Below, in pieces: positions 8,951-17,089 of a DNA stretch of 64,000 nucleotides. The stretch is from Novacetimonas pomaceti. Lineage in GTDB: Bacteria; Pseudomonadota; Alphaproteobacteria; Acetobacterales; Acetobacteraceae. The translations under genes and the position numbers were made by a program. Position 1 is the stretch's first letter, and each line of letters opens with the position of its first letter. The stretch is taken from positions 124,001 through 188,000 of the forward strand of contig NZ_NOXG01000003.1 of assembly GCF_003207955.1 (NCBI RefSeq). Direction: 5' to 3'. The notes below the pieces were generated by a model, which was not told the origin of the DNA, searched no databases, and saw only the letters and a program-made list of their open reading frames with translations.

Positions 8951-9562
8951 TCAGCCCGGTTCTGTGCCCCGCTTGCGAAAGGCGGCCAGGCTTACGACCT
9001 GCGGCGAGGACTCGGGCGCGTCCCCGTCGGCGGGCGCATCACCCTCGGCGGCATGCCCGTCGGCGGCGTCCTTTTCGGAATCGCGGGCGCGGGTGGCATG
9101 CACCTGCGGGACGACGCTGTGGATTTCGGCCGACGGTGCGGCCTGCGGCGGCTGTTCTGGCACGTGGAAGGCAAGGTGCAGCTTGATGTGCGGATCGGCG
9201 AACGCCGATATCGCCGCCGCCGGAATCACGAGGGTCGCGGGAATGCCGCCAAAGGCAAGCTGGACCGAAATCGTTCCCGCCGCCCGATCGACCTTCAGCC
9301 CGTGGAACTGGTGCTGCAGGACGATGGTGATTTCATGCGGGTACTGCGCGCGCAGCCGGGCCGGCATTTCAACGCCGGGCCAGTCGGTCCGGAATGTCAG
9401 ATAGAAATGATGATCACCCGGCAGCCCGCCCGCGGCCACGACATGTTCAAAGGCGCGCAGCATGACGTCGCGATATGCCTCCTGGATCCAGGTATCATAG
9501 GGCAGGAGACTGTCGGGGATACTGGCGTCAAAACCATTTTCCTCGTCGTGATCATCGGACAT
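8951..9562 (-). CDS. sspB: SspB-type ClpXP adaptor (stringent starvation protein B family)
   Basis: SspB binds the ssrA tag of trans-translation products and hands them to ClpXP. The folded domain (about residues 18-150) has the family pattern, including HHFYLTFRTDWPGVEMP, LRAQYPHEITIVLQHQF and ISVQLAFGGIPATLVIP. An acidic, Pro/Ala-rich tail (about 150-190) leads to the C-terminal VVSLAAFRKRG, in line with the ClpX-docking tail of these adaptors. A GGAGA site lies upstream of the ATG. The tmRNA gene is about 180 bases upstream on the same strand, which places tag and adaptor side by side. Confidence 0.93.
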   Translation of the reverse strand: MSDDHDEENGFDASIPDSLLPYDTWIQEAYRDVMLRAFEHVVAAGGLPGDHHFYLTFRTDWPGVEMPARLRAQYPHEITIVLQHQFHGLKVDRAAGTISVQLAFGGIPATLVIPAAAISAFADPHIKLHLAFHVPEQPPQAAPSAEIHSVVPQVHATRARDSEKDAADGHAAEGDAPADGDAPESSPQVVSLAAFRKRGTEPG

Positions 9563-9741
9563 TTCGGGCTTCTCCGTAACGGCGGCGCCGGATTCGCGGG
9601 CCGACCTTATCAGACATGCGGGTTCAGACCACGCCGTGCCACAGCATGAAGCTGTGCGTCAAACCCTGCCTCAAGACAAGGGAACATCCGATCCGCCCGC
9701 CTTCACGAAGCAGATAGGCACCACGACGGAACCGACATCAT

Positions 9742-10065
9742 TGGGGATCAGGGCAAGTGAGGGGGCTTCTGTTGCCCGGTGCCCCCTCGAACCGCGCTTA
9801 TCGCTTATGCAGCGACAGCGAGCACCTCAGAGTTATCGTTGGCACTTGTAAGTTTAGCCCGATAACGGCGGTACAATGCCGGGCAAAAGGCGGGTCTTTA
9901 CCATGCGTGTCGAGCCTGTTTCGTTCCCATCTTTCGGATGGGGTGGAATCCTGTTCCACCCATCGCGAAAAAACTGGTGGAAACGCCGGGTACCGCCCCC
10001 GGGTCCACAACACTTATTCCACGCGCCGTTTATCGCCATAGCCAAGGGGCAGGCCCCTCCGGCAC
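9742..10065 (-). ncRNA. ssrA: Two-piece (circularly permuted) tmRNA
   Basis: Read on the minus strand, the acceptor piece comes first: it contains GGCGATAAACGGCGCG, a T arm (ACCCGGGGGCGGTACCCGG) and ends in CGTTTCCACCA with its 3' end at 9975. A short spacer follows. The coding piece then begins near 9928 with GGGAACGAAACAGGCTCGAC; its first seven bases pair with the acceptor end CGTTTCC. The tag frame (9843 down to 9805) reads ANDNSEVLAVAA followed by TAA. Downstream, GAGGGGGC/GCCCCCTC forms a hairpin whose loop CGGGCAA can pair with TTGCCC, a pseudoknot. The outer ends (5' of the acceptor and 3' of the coding piece) are estimates. Split tmRNA is the normal form in alphaproteobacteria. Confidence 0.93.
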
Positions 10066-10216
10066 CGACAGATATAGGGACGATGGGGGACGGGCGCAAG
10101 GTGATGCGAATGATCCGGCCGTGATGAAATCCGAAACCTGCAAGGAAACTGGCACGGATGGGGTCGGGCATGGTATGCGCGGCAACGCCTGAATCCCCTA
10201 GCACGAATGGTGGCCC

Positions 10217-11170
10217 ATGTTTTCCAACGACCAGAAATCGGCAATCGACGCGGCGCGCGCCGCATGGACCCCAACCCGCCGCATGGTCGTCCCCGCCGTG
10301 GAAGAGGCGATGTACGAACCCATTCCCGTGCTCGACACGGGATTCGTGCGGCTGGTCGATTACATGGGGGGCGACGATGGCATCGTGCAGGGCGCGCGCG
10401 TGTCGTATGGCAAGGGCACGAAAAGCACGTCGGACGACCGTGGCCTGATCCGCTACCTGATGCGCAACCGCCATACCAGCCCGTTCGAACTGGCGGTCAT
10501 CAAGCTGCATGTCCGCGCGCCGATTTTCGTCACCCGGCAGTGGTTCCGCCACCGTACCGCCAGCATCAATGAATATTCGGCCCGTTATTCCGTGCTGGAG
10601 AAGGAATTCTATTTCCCCCGCCCCGAGGACATCGCCATCCAGTCCGCCAGCAACAAGCAGGGGCGTGGCACGACCCTTCCGCCCGGGCAGGCGCAGCAGG
10701 TACTCGACATCCTGCGCGACGACGCGGCGCGGTGCTATGACCATTATCTTGAGCTACTGAACGAGGACGCGACCGGCGCGCCGGTTGACCCCACCCGCCC
10801 GTCGATTGCGCGCGAACTGGCGCGCATGAACCTGCCGGTCAACATCATGACCCAGTTCTACTGGCAGATTAACCTGTGGAACCTGCTGCATTTCCTGCGC
10901 CTGCGCGCCGACAGCCATGCCCAGTACGAAATCCGCGCCTATGCCGACGCCATCCTGGGACTTGTGGAAAAATGGGTGCCGCTGACGTTCGGGGCCTTCC
11001 GTGATTACATGCGCGACGCGGTGCTGCTGTCGGGGCCGGCGCTGCGGGTGCTGCGCGCCGTCATGGCGGGACAGCCTGTCGATCCCAAGGCGGAGGGCCT
11101 GTCGCGGCGTGAGATCACGGAACTGACGAACATGTTCCCCGAAATCGCGTCGCGCATCAGCGCGGGCTGA
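10217..11170 (+). CDS. thyX: Flavin-dependent thymidylate synthase ThyX
   Basis: ThyX makes dTMP from dUMP with FAD, NADPH and methylene-tetrahydrofolate. The ThyX signature RHRTASINEYSARYS lies near residue 115, and the preceding RAPIFVTRQWFRHR is also typical. The length (317) matches alphaproteobacterial ThyX proteins, which carry an extended C-terminus (here to EIASRISAG). It stands alone, divergent from ssrA. The ribosome-binding site before the ATG is weak. Whether a ThyA is also encoded elsewhere cannot be told. Confidence 0.97.
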   Translation: MFSNDQKSAIDAARAAWTPTRRMVVPAVEEAMYEPIPVLDTGFVRLVDYMGGDDGIVQGARVSYGKGTKSTSDDRGLIRYLMRNRHTSPFELAVIKLHVRAPIFVTRQWFRHRTASINEYSARYSVLEKEFYFPRPEDIAIQSASNKQGRGTTLPPGQAQQVLDILRDDAARCYDHYLELLNEDATGAPVDPTRPSIARELARMNLPVNIMTQFYWQINLWNLLHFLRLRADSHAQYEIRAYADAILGLVEKWVPLTFGAFRDYMRDAVLLSGPALRVLRAVMAGQPVDPKAEGLSRREITELTNMFPEIASRISAG

Positions 11171-11377
11171 CATCGGGCCTCAACATCGCGTGACCCGGAT
11201 TCCCGGACGCGGCCCCGCCGGGCGGCGACCGGCCCAGATCGGGTGAAAGATGTGGATTCCCCGCCACACCTTTGGCACCAATCACATGATATGATGTCAT
11301 TGCATGTCGATGCGAAAACCCGGTTTACTCCCATGCCGTCATTGCAATGCAGGCACAATATCCGTTCGATCCCCTGC

Positions 11378-11480
11378 TTGCGGATTGCACAACGGTCATC
11401 CCATGCTAGAGAGGGACGCAAGCGGGCATGGCCCATACAAGGTTTTATAAATACATAGCCTCCGGCGTTCTTCCGCCGGA
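11378..11480 (+). promoter_or_regulatory. Candidate promoter and leader hairpin of mlaA
   Basis: In the 340-base gap before mlaA, TTGCGG (11378) and CATGCT (11402) are spaced by 18 bases and could be -35 and -10 elements. Further down, TCCGGCG-ttcttc-CGCCGGA (11461-11480) forms a small hairpin in the probable leader. The rest of the gap shows nothing recognisable. The promoter call rests only on pattern matching. Confidence 0.3.
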
Positions 11481-11511
11481 ACCTAGAAGACAGAGGGAAG
11501 CGGAAACGAGC

Positions 11512-12330
11512 ATGCGCGCAGAGACAGGATCGAATTCTTCGTCGCCCCGCCCGTCCCCGCTTCCCTGTCGTCCGGCGCTGCGCCTGGCTGGTGCGTTCAT
11601 GGGGCTGCTGGCGCTGGCGGGCTGCGCGACACCGCCGCCCAAGGATCCCGACGCGCTGGCGGAATACAAGGAAGCCAACGACCGGTACGAAAAGCTGAAC
11701 CGCAAGGCGTTCGGCATCACCATGTGGGCCAACAAATATACGCTGCGTCCCGTCGCGAAAGCCTATATCTGGGCCGTGCCGCGTCCGCTGCGCAATTCGT
11801 TCGGCAGCCTGTACCAGACGATGAACGAACCCGTCGTCTTCTTCAACGATGTCGGGGCGGGCAAGCCGCGCCGCGCGGGCGATGCCTTCGTGCGGTGGTG
11901 CATCAACATGACGGTCGGGCTTGGCGGCCTGATCGATGTGGCCAATTACGCGGGTTACAAGCATCATGACAATGATGCCGGCCTGACGCTGGCGACATGG
12001 GGCGTCCCGTCGGGTCCATACCTGTTCCTGCCGGCGCTGGGTCCGTCATCCTTCCGCGACGGCCTCGGCTATGGCATCGACGTGGGCCTGTCGCCGTGGA
12101 ACTACGTGCCGCGCGGCTATGGCCTGCTGACATTCAACTGGGCCTACAACATCATGGGCACCATCAACGGGATGGCGACCAATGTCGATGCGCTCGATCA
12201 GGTGATGAAGGATTCGCTTGATCCCTACGCAACGATCCGCAGTGCCTACCAGCAGCAGCGCAAGGCACAGGCCGCGGCCATCAAGGCGGACCACCGGGCA
12301 ACGGTTCCGGACTGGTACAGCAACAGATAA
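11512..12330 (+). CDS. mlaA: MlaA/VacJ outer-membrane lipoprotein
   Basis: MlaA removes misplaced phospholipids from the outer leaflet of the outer membrane and passes them to MlaC. The chosen ATG gives a lipoprotein signal (MRAETGS, then LRLAGAFMGLLALAGC) with a lipobox ending in Cys about 35 residues in; the frame extends 28 codons further up but that part is not signal-like. The body has the family motifs DRYEKLNRKAFGITMWANKY, NNs around NDVGAGKPRRAGDAFVRW and LGPSSFRDGLGYGIDVGLSP. mlaC follows 20 bases after the stop, so the two form an operon. Confidence 0.93.
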   Translation: MRAETGSNSSSPRPSPLPCRPALRLAGAFMGLLALAGCATPPPKDPDALAEYKEANDRYEKLNRKAFGITMWANKYTLRPVAKAYIWAVPRPLRNSFGSLYQTMNEPVVFFNDVGAGKPRRAGDAFVRWCINMTVGLGGLIDVANYAGYKHHDNDAGLTLATWGVPSGPYLFLPALGPSSFRDGLGYGIDVGLSPWNYVPRGYGLLTFNWAYNIMGTINGMATNVDALDQVMKDSLDPYATIRSAYQQQRKAQAAAIKADHRATVPDWYSNR

Positions 12331-12350
12331 GAACAAACAGGGACACAGCG

Positions 12351-12968
12351 ATGCAGACATCCTTCACCCGTCGCCATGCACTGGGTCTTCTCACCATAGT
12401 CGGCACCCTGTCGGTGACAGCCCCCGTCCACGCCGTCGACAGCGGTGCGCAGGCCCGTACGTTCGTGCATGAATTCGGGAACAAGCTGGTCGCGATCGTC
12501 AACAACGATATCTCCCTCTCCCAGAAGAAGCAGCAGATCGAGCCGTTGCTGGACCAGAACGTGGATGTCGATGCCATCGGCCGGTACTGCATCGGGCGGT
12601 ACTGGCGCGTCGCCACCCCCGAACAGCAGACCCATTACCTGCAGCTGTTCCATCAGGTGCTGGTCAACGCCATTACCGACAAGATCGGGGATTATCGTGG
12701 CGTTTCCTTCACCGTGGGGCAGAGTGCACCGTCAGGCGACGATATCGCGGTATCCACTGTCATCAACCGGCCGGGACAGCCGCCCGCCAATACGGAATGG
12801 GTCATCAGCAATTCCACCGGATCGCCCAAGGTCGTCGATGTCGTGGGCGAAGGCGCGAGCCTGCGCCTGACGCAGCGGCAGGATTACAGCTCCTACATCG
12901 CGCGCAATGGCGGCAATGTCGACGCGCTGCTCCACGCCCTGACGCGGCAGCTTGCCAACCATCACTGA
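12351..12968 (+). CDS. mlaC: MlaC-type periplasmic phospholipid-binding protein
   Basis: The 205-residue protein has a Tat-like or Sec signal (TRRHALGLLTIVGTLSVTA, cut near VHA-VD) and then the MlaC/Ttg2D fold, with FVHEFGNKLVAIVNNDISLS, IGRYCIGRYWRVATPEQQ and a C-terminal DYSSYIARNGGNVDALLHAL. It should shuttle phospholipid between MlaA and an inner-membrane MlaFEDB complex, whose genes are not in the window. It follows mlaA closely. A palindromic repeat lies after its stop codon. Confidence 0.92.
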   Translation: MQTSFTRRHALGLLTIVGTLSVTAPVHAVDSGAQARTFVHEFGNKLVAIVNNDISLSQKKQQIEPLLDQNVDVDAIGRYCIGRYWRVATPEQQTHYLQLFHQVLVNAITDKIGDYRGVSFTVGQSAPSGDDIAVSTVINRPGQPPANTEWVISNSTGSPKVVDVVGEGASLRLTQRQDYSSYIARNGGNVDALLHALTRQLANHH

Positions 12969-13083
12969 TGATGGTTGCCTGAAAAACAATATAAGGTTTC
13001 CGGACATCGCCTTTTTTCAAAAAGGCGATGTCTTTCAAGGCTTTCCCAAAAAAGCTTTGCCGGAAAGTTTCCTGATTTCAGGC
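12968..13083. repeat. Dispersed palindromic repeat, copy 3 (diverged)
   Basis: This copy lies between the convergent mlaC and GNAT genes. It keeps the ATCGCCTTTTTTCAAAAAGGCGAT hairpin and the GGCTTTCCCAAAAAAGC arm, but with several changes relative to the consensus, and it lacks clear GAGACTGTTTG ends. Confidence 0.8.
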
Positions 13084-13188
13084 CATTATCGGCCCCGCGC
13101 CTGACATGCGTCCCCTGGGTCGGCGGTGCAATGCCGCGCGGGCGGAATCGGAAGGGTCCCGCCCTTTCCACCTGCGATTCCCCGTCCC

Positions 13189-13716
13189 TCAGTGCAGGGT
13201 CCCTGCCGGCACCCCGCCGGGCACCCGCACGCTGTGGTAAAGCAGCATCGAACGTCCGTCTGGCGCGGCATAACGCTGGCAGACGGCCATTCCGCTGCCG
13301 CCGATGATCTTGCGCCCGACAATATCCGCGTCCTGCACATGGGCGACAATGCGGCGCACCCCGACATCATGGGCGAATGCCAGCGCGGCGCCCGCGGCCT
13401 CCCGCGTCAGGCCGCGCCCGGCGCGGGAGGGGAAAAGGGCATAGTCGAATTCGTATGTCCCATCTTCCCCTGCGGGCCAGACGCCCGCCATGCCGACAAA
13501 CCGCCCACCCTCGCGCACCGCGAAGATGCCGACGCCATCGCGCCCCCAGCTGAAGATGTGCGCGGCCATGTCCGCCTCGCTCTGCCCGCGGGAGCGTATG
13601 CCCCCACCGCGCAGGCCCATCGCGCCAGCATTGGCCTTCAGCCGCGCGACATCGTCGATGTCCCGCCAGGACACGGGTTCCAGTTCCAGCCGTCCAGTGC
13701 GAATACGATGTTCCAT
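13189..13716 (-). CDS. GNAT-family N-acetyltransferase (RimJ-like)
   Basis: A 175-residue acetyltransferase_3-type GNAT. It starts RIRTGRLELEPVSWRDIDDVARL, a pattern typical of RimJ/RimL-like enzymes, and has the acetyl-CoA loop in ALFPSRAGRGLTREAAGAAL and a C-terminal GGSGMAVCQRYAAPDG segment. The chosen ATG has GGTGAGG six bases upstream; the frame is open a further 22 codons. Substrate unknown. It stands alone and converges on mlaC. Confidence 0.85.
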   Translation of the reverse strand: MEHRIRTGRLELEPVSWRDIDDVARLKANAGAMGLRGGGIRSRGQSEADMAAHIFSWGRDGVGIFAVREGGRFVGMAGVWPAGEDGTYEFDYALFPSRAGRGLTREAAGAALAFAHDVGVRRIVAHVQDADIVGRKIIGGSGMAVCQRYAAPDGRSMLLYHSVRVPGGVPAGTLH

Positions 13717-14029
13717 ACGTAACCTCACCTTGCCAGGCACTCCGTTGCAACCGCTTCCACGCGGGTATCCATGATGACGCAACCCCCGCCGGACCGGTTC
13801 CCGAAGACGCAGGTCGATCCGGTTTGATGATATCTGTTATGGAAACGGTTTGTCCCGTTTTTTCATCATGCCATGAAAATCCTGATGATATCAGGCAACT
13901 GGCGATCCAGCCCCGACAGATGTGCCATGCGTATCGGCATGCCGCATGGGTCGTATGTGCGCAGGCCCGGCGCCACGCCGATATTCCATTTGACACGTCG
14001 GCGAAGGATGGTCGATTTTACTGCATATC

Positions 14030-14482
14030 ATGACCGGCCCAATAATCTCTGACGATCAGCAGGCTACGGTTCATATGTTCCCCCTCAAGCGCATGCTGTC
14101 GATGCCTGAGGCCGCCGAACATATCGGAATCACCCCCTTTCGCCTGCGCTGTCTGCGTCTGGTGCGGGCCGGACCCCATGTCGCCGTGAAGAACGCACGC
14201 GAACTCCTCTACCGAATCGAGGACTTGGATTCCTACGTCCTGTCGCTGTACGACCGGGTCAACATTTCCACCACCGAACAGCTGCGCCACCGCAATGAAT
14301 GGCGCGGACGGATCGCGGGCCTGCCGGATACGCAGCGCGGACGGATATCGGACCCCTTCATGCAGGTCCTGACGCGTGACGAACTGCTGGAGGCCGGGGC
14401 CAATCGCGGGTTCCGCGTTGCGTTCCTCGGGGGGCTGTTCCTGATTTTCCTTTCACATACCCCCCTGCTGTGGCGCCTGTGA
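14030..14482 (+). CDS. Excisionase-like HTH protein with C-terminal membrane segment
   Basis: The 150-residue product has an N-terminal MerR/excisionase-type helix-turn-helix (LSMPEAAEHIGITPFRLRCL, then ELLYRIEDLDSYVLSLY; residues about 23-80). The C-terminus (RVAFLGGLFLIFLSH) is a single hydrophobic helix of about 15-18 residues near the end. No phage gene is adjacent. The start may instead be one of the internal Met codons (MFPLKRM or MLSMPEA). An intrinsic terminator follows. The function is unknown; the combination suggests a membrane-tethered DNA-binding protein, which is an inference. Confidence 0.65.
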   Translation: MTGPIISDDQQATVHMFPLKRMLSMPEAAEHIGITPFRLRCLRLVRAGPHVAVKNARELLYRIEDLDSYVLSLYDRVNISTTEQLRHRNEWRGRIAGLPDTQRGRISDPFMQVLTRDELLEAGANRGFRVAFLGGLFLIFLSHTPLLWRL

Positions 14483-14520
14483 CGCAGCCATGACGGGCCG
14501 GTCGCGCCTGACATGCCCCG

Positions 14521-14566
14521 CCTGTCCCGACCGGTATGGCCACAGGTTTCGCCGGACAGGTTTTTT
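14521..14566 (+). terminator. Intrinsic terminator after the HTH-membrane gene
   Basis: CCTGTCC at the start pairs with GGACAGG, with GC-rich internal pairing, and a run of six T follows directly. This matches a Rho-independent terminator for the plus strand. Confidence 0.65.
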
Positions 14567-14618
14567 ATGGGGGCGGGGCTGTTAATTCGCCATATGATCC
14601 GCTACCCAAAGACATTCG

Positions 14619-15389
14619 ATGGCGGAACAATCATGGATATGGATTATGACAGCTAAGCGCAATGCCGGGCTTGCCCCGACCCGTCAGCGGGCCGGGTTCG
14701 GACGATGGGTCACGCTGGCGCTGGCGATGACCCTGACGCCGGTCGTGGCAATGGCGCAAGGCGCGCCCACGGGCGCCGCACCGCAGCAGCCCCCGGTCCT
14801 GCCGATGCCGGCGGTGCCGGAATTCAAGCCGCTTCCCCCCGGCACACGTCCCGCAGCCCCGGTCATCGGCGTATTCAACACGCAGATGATCATGTCGCAG
14901 TCTGTGGCGGTGCAGAAAGTCGAAAAGGAACTCGGCACCCGCCGGGAGGCCCTGGTCAGCGACGTGCGGGCCGAGGAAACGCAGCTGCAGGGCATCCGCC
15001 AGACCATCCTCAAGAGCGGCAAGGCCCCCACGCCCGCGCAGCAGCAGGACCTTCAGAAGCGGGTGATGGCGGACCGGACCAAGTTCGGGAACCGCAGCCG
15101 CATCCTTGAGGAAGACGCTCAGGTCGGGCTAAACCAGGTCCAGCGCGAAATCCAGCAGATCGTCTCCGCCATTGCGCGGGCGCGTGGCATGACGATGGTC
15201 CTTCAGGCCGGGACTGCTGCCCTGCATGACAATACGCTCGATATCAGCAGTGAAGTGATCACCCACCTCAACTCCACGCTGCCGTCGGTCTATATCCCCG
15301 GACCGAACGAAGATCCGGAAGAAATCGCCAAGACGGGCAAGTACCCCGTCGCACCGTTCCAGATGAACGATCAGGGGGGCGACCAGTAA
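14619..15389 (+). CDS. OmpH/Skp-family periplasmic protein
   Basis: The protein is 256 residues from the first ATG, or 247 from the ATG nine codons later (MTAKRNAG). A signal peptide (RWVTLALAMTLTPVVAMAQG) leads to a Pro-rich linker and then the Skp/OmpH fold: VIGVFNTQMIMSQSVAVQKV, a long charged coiled coil (about residues 115-185) and the hand-over segment ARARGMTMVLQAGTAALHDNTLDIS. Skp proteins chaperone outer-membrane proteins through the periplasm. Canonical Skp usually sits beside bamA and lpxD; this copy does not, so it may be a paralogue. A repeat begins right after the TAA. Confidence 0.82.
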   Translation: MAEQSWIWIMTAKRNAGLAPTRQRAGFGRWVTLALAMTLTPVVAMAQGAPTGAAPQQPPVLPMPAVPEFKPLPPGTRPAAPVIGVFNTQMIMSQSVAVQKVEKELGTRREALVSDVRAEETQLQGIRQTILKSGKAPTPAQQQDLQKRVMADRTKFGNRSRILEEDAQVGLNQVQREIQQIVSAIARARGMTMVLQAGTAALHDNTLDISSEVITHLNSTLPSVYIPGPNEDPEEIAKTGKYPVAPFQMNDQGGDQ

Positions 15390-15553
15390 GGGACTGTTTG
15401 AAAGCAGCCTGCTGATAATAAATCATAAAAGTTTTTGGGTGCCGCCTTTTTCCAAAAAGGCGGCGTCTTTTTGAAGCTTTTTATAAAAAGCTTCACCAAA
15501 AACTTTTATGATTTCAGTTGGTTGTCAGGACCACTTTTTCAAACAGTCTCTTA
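15388..15553. repeat. Dispersed palindromic repeat, copy 4 (most complete)
   Basis: The best-preserved copy, about 165 bases, between convergent ompH-like and ybaK genes. Both ends carry the inverted terminal motif GACTGTTTGAAA / TTTCAAACAGTC, each flanked by TA (TAAGGGACTG at the left, CAGTCTCTTA at the right). Inside lie ATCATAAAAGTTTTTGG / CCAAAAACTTTTATGAT and the two hairpins GCCGCCTTTTT/AAAAAGGCGGC and GAAGCTTTTT/AAAAAGCTTC. Confidence 0.93.
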
Positions 15554-15611
15554 AGTCGCCTTTCGTTCGCTCCCTGCCCCTCCTGACGGATGGCGCGGGG
15601 AAACGCATCGG

Positions 15612-16085
15612 TCAGGACAGCAGGTCGGCGGGAAATGCCCCGGACGCCTGCATGGCATCCGCGGGCGACAGGCGCACCAGAAGGCCGCGCCTGCCGCCAT
15701 TGATGACCATATAGGGTTCGCCCTGCGCTTCCTGCGCCATGGCGGTGGGGACCTTTTTCTTCTGCCCGAAGGGGCTGATCCCCCCCACCCTGAACCCGGT
15801 GGCGCGTTCGGCATTGGTCGGCTTCATCATCTGCGCCGATTTCCCGCCAAAGGCCGCCGCGACCTTCTTCATGCTGATATTGCGCGCGACCGGCACCACG
15901 ACGCAGGCCGGGCGACCATCGACCTCCACCATCAGGGTCTTGAAAACCCGTTCCGGCGGCTCCCCGATCGCTTCGGCGGCGTGATTGCCGACCTGCTCGG
16001 CCGTGGAATCATATTCGTACGTAACAACCGTATAGGCGACGCCAGCCCCGTCGAGGGCAACCGTCGCGGGCGTGCTCTTGCTCAT
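15612..16085 (-). CDS. ybaK: YbaK/EbsC-type aminoacyl-tRNA deacylase
   Basis: About 157 residues from the ATG at MSKSTPATV (the frame opens eight codons earlier). It has the YbaK/ProX editing-domain pattern: PPERVFKTLMVE, ACVVVPVARNISMKKVAAAFGG with the conserved Lys residues, ATGFRVGGISPFGQKKKVPT and the C-terminal INGGRRGLLVRLSPADAM. YbaK hydrolyses mischarged Cys-tRNA(Pro). It is monocistronic on the minus strand, between two palindromic repeats. Confidence 0.94.
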   Translation of the reverse strand: MSKSTPATVALDGAGVAYTVVTYEYDSTAEQVGNHAAEAIGEPPERVFKTLMVEVDGRPACVVVPVARNISMKKVAAAFGGKSAQMMKPTNAERATGFRVGGISPFGQKKKVPTAMAQEAQGEPYMVINGGRRGLLVRLSPADAMQASGAFPADLLS

Positions 16086-16176
16086 GCCGCGCAGTATATG
16101 TCCAGACATGGCTGAATGCGAAACCGTAATACGGTTTCATGCCTGCGATCCGCCGACAGCATGCCGGATTCAAATT

Positions 16177-16341
16177 AGAGACCGTTTAAAAACAGCCTGC
16201 TGATTATAAATGACAAAAGTTTTTGGGTGCCGCCTTTTTCCAAAAAGGCGGCGTCTTCTTGAAGCTTTTTGGAAAAAGCTTCACCAAAAACTTTCATGAT
16301 TTCAGTTGGTTGTCAGGCATTCCTTGTCAAACAGTCTCTCA
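16177..16341. repeat. Dispersed palindromic repeat, copy 5, overlapping the SDR 3' end
   Basis: A nearly complete copy between ybaK and the SDR gene, both on the minus strand. Ends are GAGACCGTTTAAAAACAG and TGTCAAACAGTCTC. The terminal arm is part of the SDR coding frame: its last eight or so codons (RDCLTRNA and stop) are repeat sequence. Confidence 0.92.
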
Positions 16342-17089
16342 CCGGCTGCACGATGGGCCGGGCAACGATGCGCTGTCCCTGCCGGTTTTCGTCGGGCAGG
16401 CACAGGGGCAGGATCTGCCGCGCCACCTGATCGGGACGAGGCAGAGGCGCGAAATCCTCGCCCGGCATGGCCTGCCGCCGCATCCGCGTGGCCGCCACGC
16501 CCGGATCGAACAGATTGACACGCAGGGCGCATCCGGCAGGAAGCTCATTGGCCCATGTCAGGACAAGCGCATCCTGCGCCGCGCGCGACGCCGCCACCAT
16601 CCCCCAGAAAGGGGCCGGTATCCGGGCATGCGGATCGCTGAGGAACACGGCACGTCCATGCGGCGCCTGTTCCAGCAGGGGCGCCGTCGTGCGGATCAGC
16701 CGCCATGCCGCCGTGGTATTCAGCGCAAGGCAGTCCTGCCACGCATCGGGGCGCATATGGGTCACGGGGGTCAGCACGCCAAGGGTCGCGGCACAGTGGA
16801 CAAGGATGTCCAGACGGCCGAAACGCGCCATGATGGAAGGCCCGAGCATGTCGGCCGCGCTCCCGTCCACCAGATCCATCGGCAGCAGCGTCGCCCGTCC
16901 CGTCCCGCCATTGCAGGCGGCGATCAGGTCGTCCGTCCGTTCCAGCCCCCCCACCGTACGCGCCATCAGGATGCAGTGCGCCCCGGCACCGGCCAGGGCA
17001 CAGGCCACGGCCTGCCCGATCCCCCGGCTTGCGCCGGTCACCAGTGCCACCGATCCTTCAGGCAGGCGGCGTGGCGATTGCGCGATCAC
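16313..17089 (-). CDS. SDR-fold protein lacking the catalytic Tyr and Lys
   Basis: A 258-residue short-chain dehydrogenase fold with the nucleotide loop TGASRGIG (18-25) and the dinucleotide-site Asp in PMDLVDG. The expected WGxYxxSK catalytic segment reads WGMVAASR, so Tyr is Val165 and Lys is Arg169. The NNAG motif is also changed (VHCAATLG). It may bind NAD(P)(H) without oxidoreductase activity. Its ATG overlaps the purF stop by four bases. An SDR next to purF is a known alphaproteobacterial arrangement. The C-terminus is encoded by a palindromic repeat. Confidence 0.85.
   Translation of the reverse strand: MIAQSPRRLPEGSVALVTGASRGIGQAVACALAGAGAHCILMARTVGGLERTDDLIAACNGGTGRATLLPMDLVDGSAADMLGPSIMARFGRLDILVHCAATLGVLTPVTHMRPDAWQDCLALNTTAAWRLIRTTAPLLEQAPHGRAVFLSDPHARIPAPFWGMVAASRAAQDALVLTWANELPAGCALRVNLFDPGVAATRMRRQAMPGEDFAPLPRPDQVARQILPLCLPDENRQGQRIVARPIVQPVRDCLTRNA

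Noticed and set aside
9854..10744. A 296-codon minus-strand frame over the tmRNA and thyX start
   Set aside because: It covers a structured RNA gene and the antisense of ThyX, and has no protein motif.
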